Positions 41,160-43,729 of a DNA stretch of 43,729 bases are shown here, one piece after another. This DNA is from JBGRPZ01 sp041725955 (GTDB taxonomy: Bacteria > Bacteroidota > Bacteroidia > Bacteroidales > JBGRPZ01): positions 1-43,729 of the forward strand of contig JBGRQE010000025.1 in NCBI GenBank assembly GCA_041725955.1. Direction: 5' to 3'. Under the pieces are notes generated by a model, which saw only the letters and a program-made list of their open reading frames with translations, was not told the origin of the DNA and ran no database searches. Position numbers and translations under genes: made by a program. Within the stretch, counting starts at the first letter, position 1. Each line of letters begins with the position of its first letter.

Positions 41160-42464
41160 ATGAAAAACAACACTATAGAACAAAAGTGGAAATTTATCCT
41201 TTTTTCTCTATTTAGCTTAATTTTTATCAATATAAGTCGGGCACAGGACATTCCCGAAGGTATTGATTTTTCTAAAAATCAAGTTTTTAAAGACAATATC
41301 CAAACCGTCTTACTTCATCCAAAGGGATTTGATCTTGCAGAGCCTATTATAGAATTAAATGCAGGACAACTTAGATTGGCTTTTGATGATTTTTCAAATG
41401 ATGTAAAAAATTACAGATATACAATAGTACACTGCGATCATAAATGGAATCAATCGCAAATCAATTCATTTGAATATCTTCAGGGCTTTGAAGAAAATGA
41501 CATTCAAAATTATAAATTCTCAAGAAACACCAGCTACGAGTATATTCATTACGAAGCCCTATTTCCAAATCGAGATATACAAATTACCAAAACAGGAAAT
41601 TATGCATTATTGGTTTACGATGAAACTCTAAACAAGAACAATCTTATATTCCTATGGCAATTTAGCATTTACCAAAATAAAATAAAATTCGACGTGCAGC
41701 TTGGTCAATCCAGACTCTCGGCCTACCGGAAAACTCATCAAGAACTTAAAGTGAATATTTATACACAAAATGTAAATATTGATGTTCCTGAGCGTAGCAT
41801 ATTTATGGTTGTACAACAAAACAACCGTCAAGATAATATTATCAAAGGTTTACAACCCAGATTGTTCTTAGATAACATAATCTATTACGACCGTGATAAT
41901 GAGATCCTCTTTCAAGGAGGTAACGAATCAAGAGAATTCGATTTACGTAGTTTAACTAATGCTTCTGGAAGAACAAAAAGAATTGTCTTTGATAACAATA
42001 CAGGTTATCATGTTTACCTGTGGGAAGATAAATCAAGAAACCATCGCCCCTACTTAAATGACAATCTTCTGAATGGAAGAAAATCTATTGCTACAGAACA
42101 ACGATTCGAAGCAAACTACGAAGGAGACTATGCATGGGTGCATTTCTTTATTCCATGGAAAGTGCCATTGCCCGAATCTAAGGTTTATATAATTGGAGGT
42201 GTTAACGACTGGAATCTGGATTATAAATCTGAAATGTTTTACGATTTCAAAAGAAAAGGATATGCCGATAGCCTATTTGTTAAGCAAGGATATTACAACT
42301 ACTTATATGGAGTAGTAGAAAAAGGAAAGAAAAAAGCTGATATCGAATTCTTTGAAGGTAGTCACTTTGAAACAAAAAATGATTATAAAATATTAATCTA
42401 CTACAGACAACCTGGAACCATCTACGATCAATTGATCGGATACGAATATCTTGAAACCCCATAA
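41160..42464 (+). CDS. type IX secretion system plug protein (DUF5103 family)
   Basis: This 434-residue secreted protein has a signal peptide (cleavage near SRAQ). The DUF5103 family is named for the plug that closes the periplasmic end of the SprA translocon in Flavobacterium. Visible features are LNAGQLRLAFDDFSNDVKNY, YTIVHCDHKWNQSQINSFEY, YLQGFEENDIQNYKFS and the C-terminal carbohydrate-module-like YIIGGVNDWNLDYKSEMFYD. The length fits the family. It stands alone with its own promoter, next to the gene for a T9SS-sorted protein on the other strand. The plug role is inferred from the family. Confidence 0.87.
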   Translation: MKNNTIEQKWKFILFSLFSLIFINISRAQDIPEGIDFSKNQVFKDNIQTVLLHPKGFDLAEPIIELNAGQLRLAFDDFSNDVKNYRYTIVHCDHKWNQSQINSFEYLQGFEENDIQNYKFSRNTSYEYIHYEALFPNRDIQITKTGNYALLVYDETLNKNNLIFLWQFSIYQNKIKFDVQLGQSRLSAYRKTHQELKVNIYTQNVNIDVPERSIFMVVQQNNRQDNIIKGLQPRLFLDNIIYYDRDNEILFQGGNESREFDLRSLTNASGRTKRIVFDNNTGYHVYLWEDKSRNHRPYLNDNLLNGRKSIATEQRFEANYEGDYAWVHFFIPWKVPLPESKVYIIGGVNDWNLDYKSEMFYDFKRKGYADSLFVKQGYYNYLYGVVEKGKKKADIEFFEGSHFETKNDYKILIYYRQPGTIYDQLIGYEYLETP

Positions 42465-42502
42465 AAAAATCAGGTTGTTGGTATTAGATATACCAACAAC
42501 CT
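42463..42502 (-). terminator. terminator of the T9SS cargo gene, also between convergent genes
   Basis: A perfect 13-bp stem AGGTTGTTGGTAT/ATACCAACAACCT with a 5-nt loop, followed on the minus strand by GATTTTTTTAT. It lies 32 nt past the cargo gene stop and next to the plug gene stop. Confidence 0.9.
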
Positions 42503-42534
42503 CACCTATTAAAATCTTCAACAATAAAAAACAC

Positions 42535-43698
42535 TTAATTCTTTATCCATTTTTGACCACCTACAATCTGATTTTTATAGATCAATCGAGTTAAATAAAT
42601 TCCATTTTCATAATTCGAAACATTTAATTTAACCTGTCCCTGTCCCTCATTTAATTTTACAGAATGGACTAACTGTCCTTTTATATTCAAAATATCAATC
42701 CTGCTTTCTTGTTGATATTGAACCTGTTGGTGAAGCACATGACTCAATGCAGTTTTTTCATTTATTTCAATAAAATCAGGTAAAATAATTTCTAAATTTC
42801 GACTTGTTGGATTAGGAAAAATCTCCAGATTCAACACCCCTTTTTCTTTACTTTCCTCAATGCCTGTAGTCAAAAATTCATTTATAAACAAAGTTTCACT
42901 TTGAATGGAATGATCACAGAGATAATCATAATTTATATTTTCTTTATCTTCTGCAGCCAACTCAAGTTCACTTGTAAACTTTAGAATTGCAAATCCATCA
43001 GGATAATTTTCCTCTTCTGAGTAATTAGAAGCTGAAAAGAAGTAATGGTTATCAGAGGTTTTACATACACAATAGTTTACTCCTGAACGAAATAAAGGAT
43101 AACTTTTTAACAATCCTTTTTTCATATCAAATAAGGCAGCAAATGTAAAAGTGACAGATTCCTCAAATCTTTCTTTCTCTTCTTCCTCCAAGTCTCTATA
43201 GAGCAATTCACCAATAAAACGGTTTTCATCAACAAATTCAAAATCTCCAATAATAGCCGTTTCTTTTGGTTCTAAAAAATCTGTGTATTCTATATGATCT
43301 CCCTGTAAATCAAACTTTGCCATAGAAGGAACATCATAACCTGAATATTTCCCTGATTGATATGATCGACCAAAACTCCTGTAAATATATTTACCATCAA
43401 TTGAAGGATGTGCTATTCCTCTTCGGTGAATTATTCCATCATACTGATCAAAATTATTTTTATGCAAAATTTTAGTGCAAATAATTTCTCCATCAGAATT
43501 AAGAATAATGGTTTCTGCTTTTAAATATCCATCGTATGTACCTTTTGGTGCTACATAACAACTTGCAGTTAATAAAATATTATTATTAGATAAACGCTCT
43601 ATATATCTCAATTCTTCAATAGCTACCTGCTCATCTTCCTGACCATAAAACTTTCTCCAAACCTCATTTCCATTAGTATCAAATGCACTTAATCCCAT
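42535..43698 (-). CDS. T9SS-sorted secreted protein, 5'-truncated at the window end
   Basis: At least 387 residues are readable. The C-terminal 90 form a type A T9SS sorting domain: IFPNPTSRNLEI, SRIDILNIKGQLVHSVKLNE, VNVSNYENGIYLTRL-type strand order and the basic ending GGQKWIKN. The upstream part (GLSAFDTNGNEVWRKFYGQE, ILNSDGEIICTKIL) reads like a beta-propeller of repeated blades. No signal peptide is present, although T9SS cargo needs one, and the apparent ATG at 43698 lies in the loop of a 29-bp fold-back reaching the window end. The true N-terminus is therefore missing. The function of the propeller is unknown. Confidence 0.85.
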   Translation of the reverse strand: MGLSAFDTNGNEVWRKFYGQEDEQVAIEELRYIERLSNNNILLTASCYVAPKGTYDGYLKAETIILNSDGEIICTKILHKNNFDQYDGIIHRRGIAHPSIDGKYIYRSFGRSYQSGKYSGYDVPSMAKFDLQGDHIEYTDFLEPKETAIIGDFEFVDENRFIGELLYRDLEEEEKERFEESVTFTFAALFDMKKGLLKSYPLFRSGVNYCVCKTSDNHYFFSASNYSEEENYPDGFAILKFTSELELAAEDKENINYDYLCDHSIQSETLFINEFLTTGIEESKEKGVLNLEIFPNPTSRNLEIILPDFIEINEKTALSHVLHQQVQYQQESRIDILNIKGQLVHSVKLNEGQGQVKLNVSNYENGIYLTRLIYKNQIVGGQKWIKN

Positions 43699-43729
43699 TC
43701 TTTGATACTAATGGAAATGAGGTTTGGAG
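43655..43729. repeat. 29-bp perfect inverted repeat at the window end
   Basis: Arms 43655-43683 and 43701-43729 are exact reverse complements with a 17-nt loop, and the right arm runs to the last base. The left arm is coding sequence of the cargo gene. The placement points to a fold-back assembly or library artefact, or to a longer palindrome that stopped the assembly. Confidence 0.95.

Overview
The window comes from a low-GC member of the Bacteroidota, probably a marine Bacteroidales/Marinilabiliales-type organism. The evidence is: many promoters of the Bacteroidota type (TTTG, 19-21 nt, TAnnTTTG); almost no Shine-Dalgarno sequences; a Na+-pumping NADH:quinone reductase (nqrABCDEF); type IX secretion (T9SS) components and a T9SS cargo protein; a TonB receptor/DUF4249 pair; and conserved Bacteroidota clusters such as DUF502-surE-lpxB and rfaE1-ubiE-porT. 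Most of it is core genome.

Layout. 1-3100: a 22-bp tandem repeat array, rpmH with two terminators, then pepD and rsmG on the minus strand. 3268-5784: a LysM glucosaminidase, a gene-poor stretch with strong hairpins, and tRNA-Asp with a textbook promoter. 5785-13435: comEC converging on a long minus-strand block (DUF2520, HAD phosphatase, ubiA-type prenyltransferase, maf, DUF502, surE, a small membrane protein, lpxB). 13483-18174: a lipoprotein of unknown function, an ECF sigma factor without an adjacent anti-sigma gene, an anchored protein of unknown function and an aspartate-type aminotransferase. 18350-21290: rfaE1, ubiE, porT. 21549-26468: tRNA-Glu, rpsT, radC-wecB, the rpsF-rpsR-rplI ribosomal operon and a SpoU/TrmH RNA methyltransferase. 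26469-31258: a small orphan peptide gene resembling a RiPP (lanthipeptide-type) precursor, a small cysteine-rich membrane protein, two tandem apbE paralogues, a DUF2185 protein and an L,D-transpeptidase. 31311-34742: a repeat-rich leader, a TonB receptor and a DUF4249 lipoprotein. 34780-40742: nqrFEDCBA on the minus strand. 41132-43729: a T9SS plug protein and the C-terminal part of a T9SS-sorted protein, ending in a 29-bp fold-back at the window edge.

How the genes fit together. Na+-NQR carries covalent FMN on NqrB and NqrC, and the two ApbE-type flavin transferases 5-12 kb away are the class of enzyme that attaches it. PorT, the plug protein and the cargo protein are parts of one secretion route. 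LpxB, RfaE1, the KdsC-like phosphatase and WecB belong to surface glycolipid or polysaccharide synthesis. The most unusual items are the 57-residue RiPP-like precursor with no modification genes in view, a perfect Shine-Dalgarno found only in front of rplI (directly after the genes for bS6 and bS18), two arrays of 22-23 bp repeats that share a core, and the terminal fold-back, which is probably an assembly artefact. No CRISPR, prophage or insertion sequence is visible.
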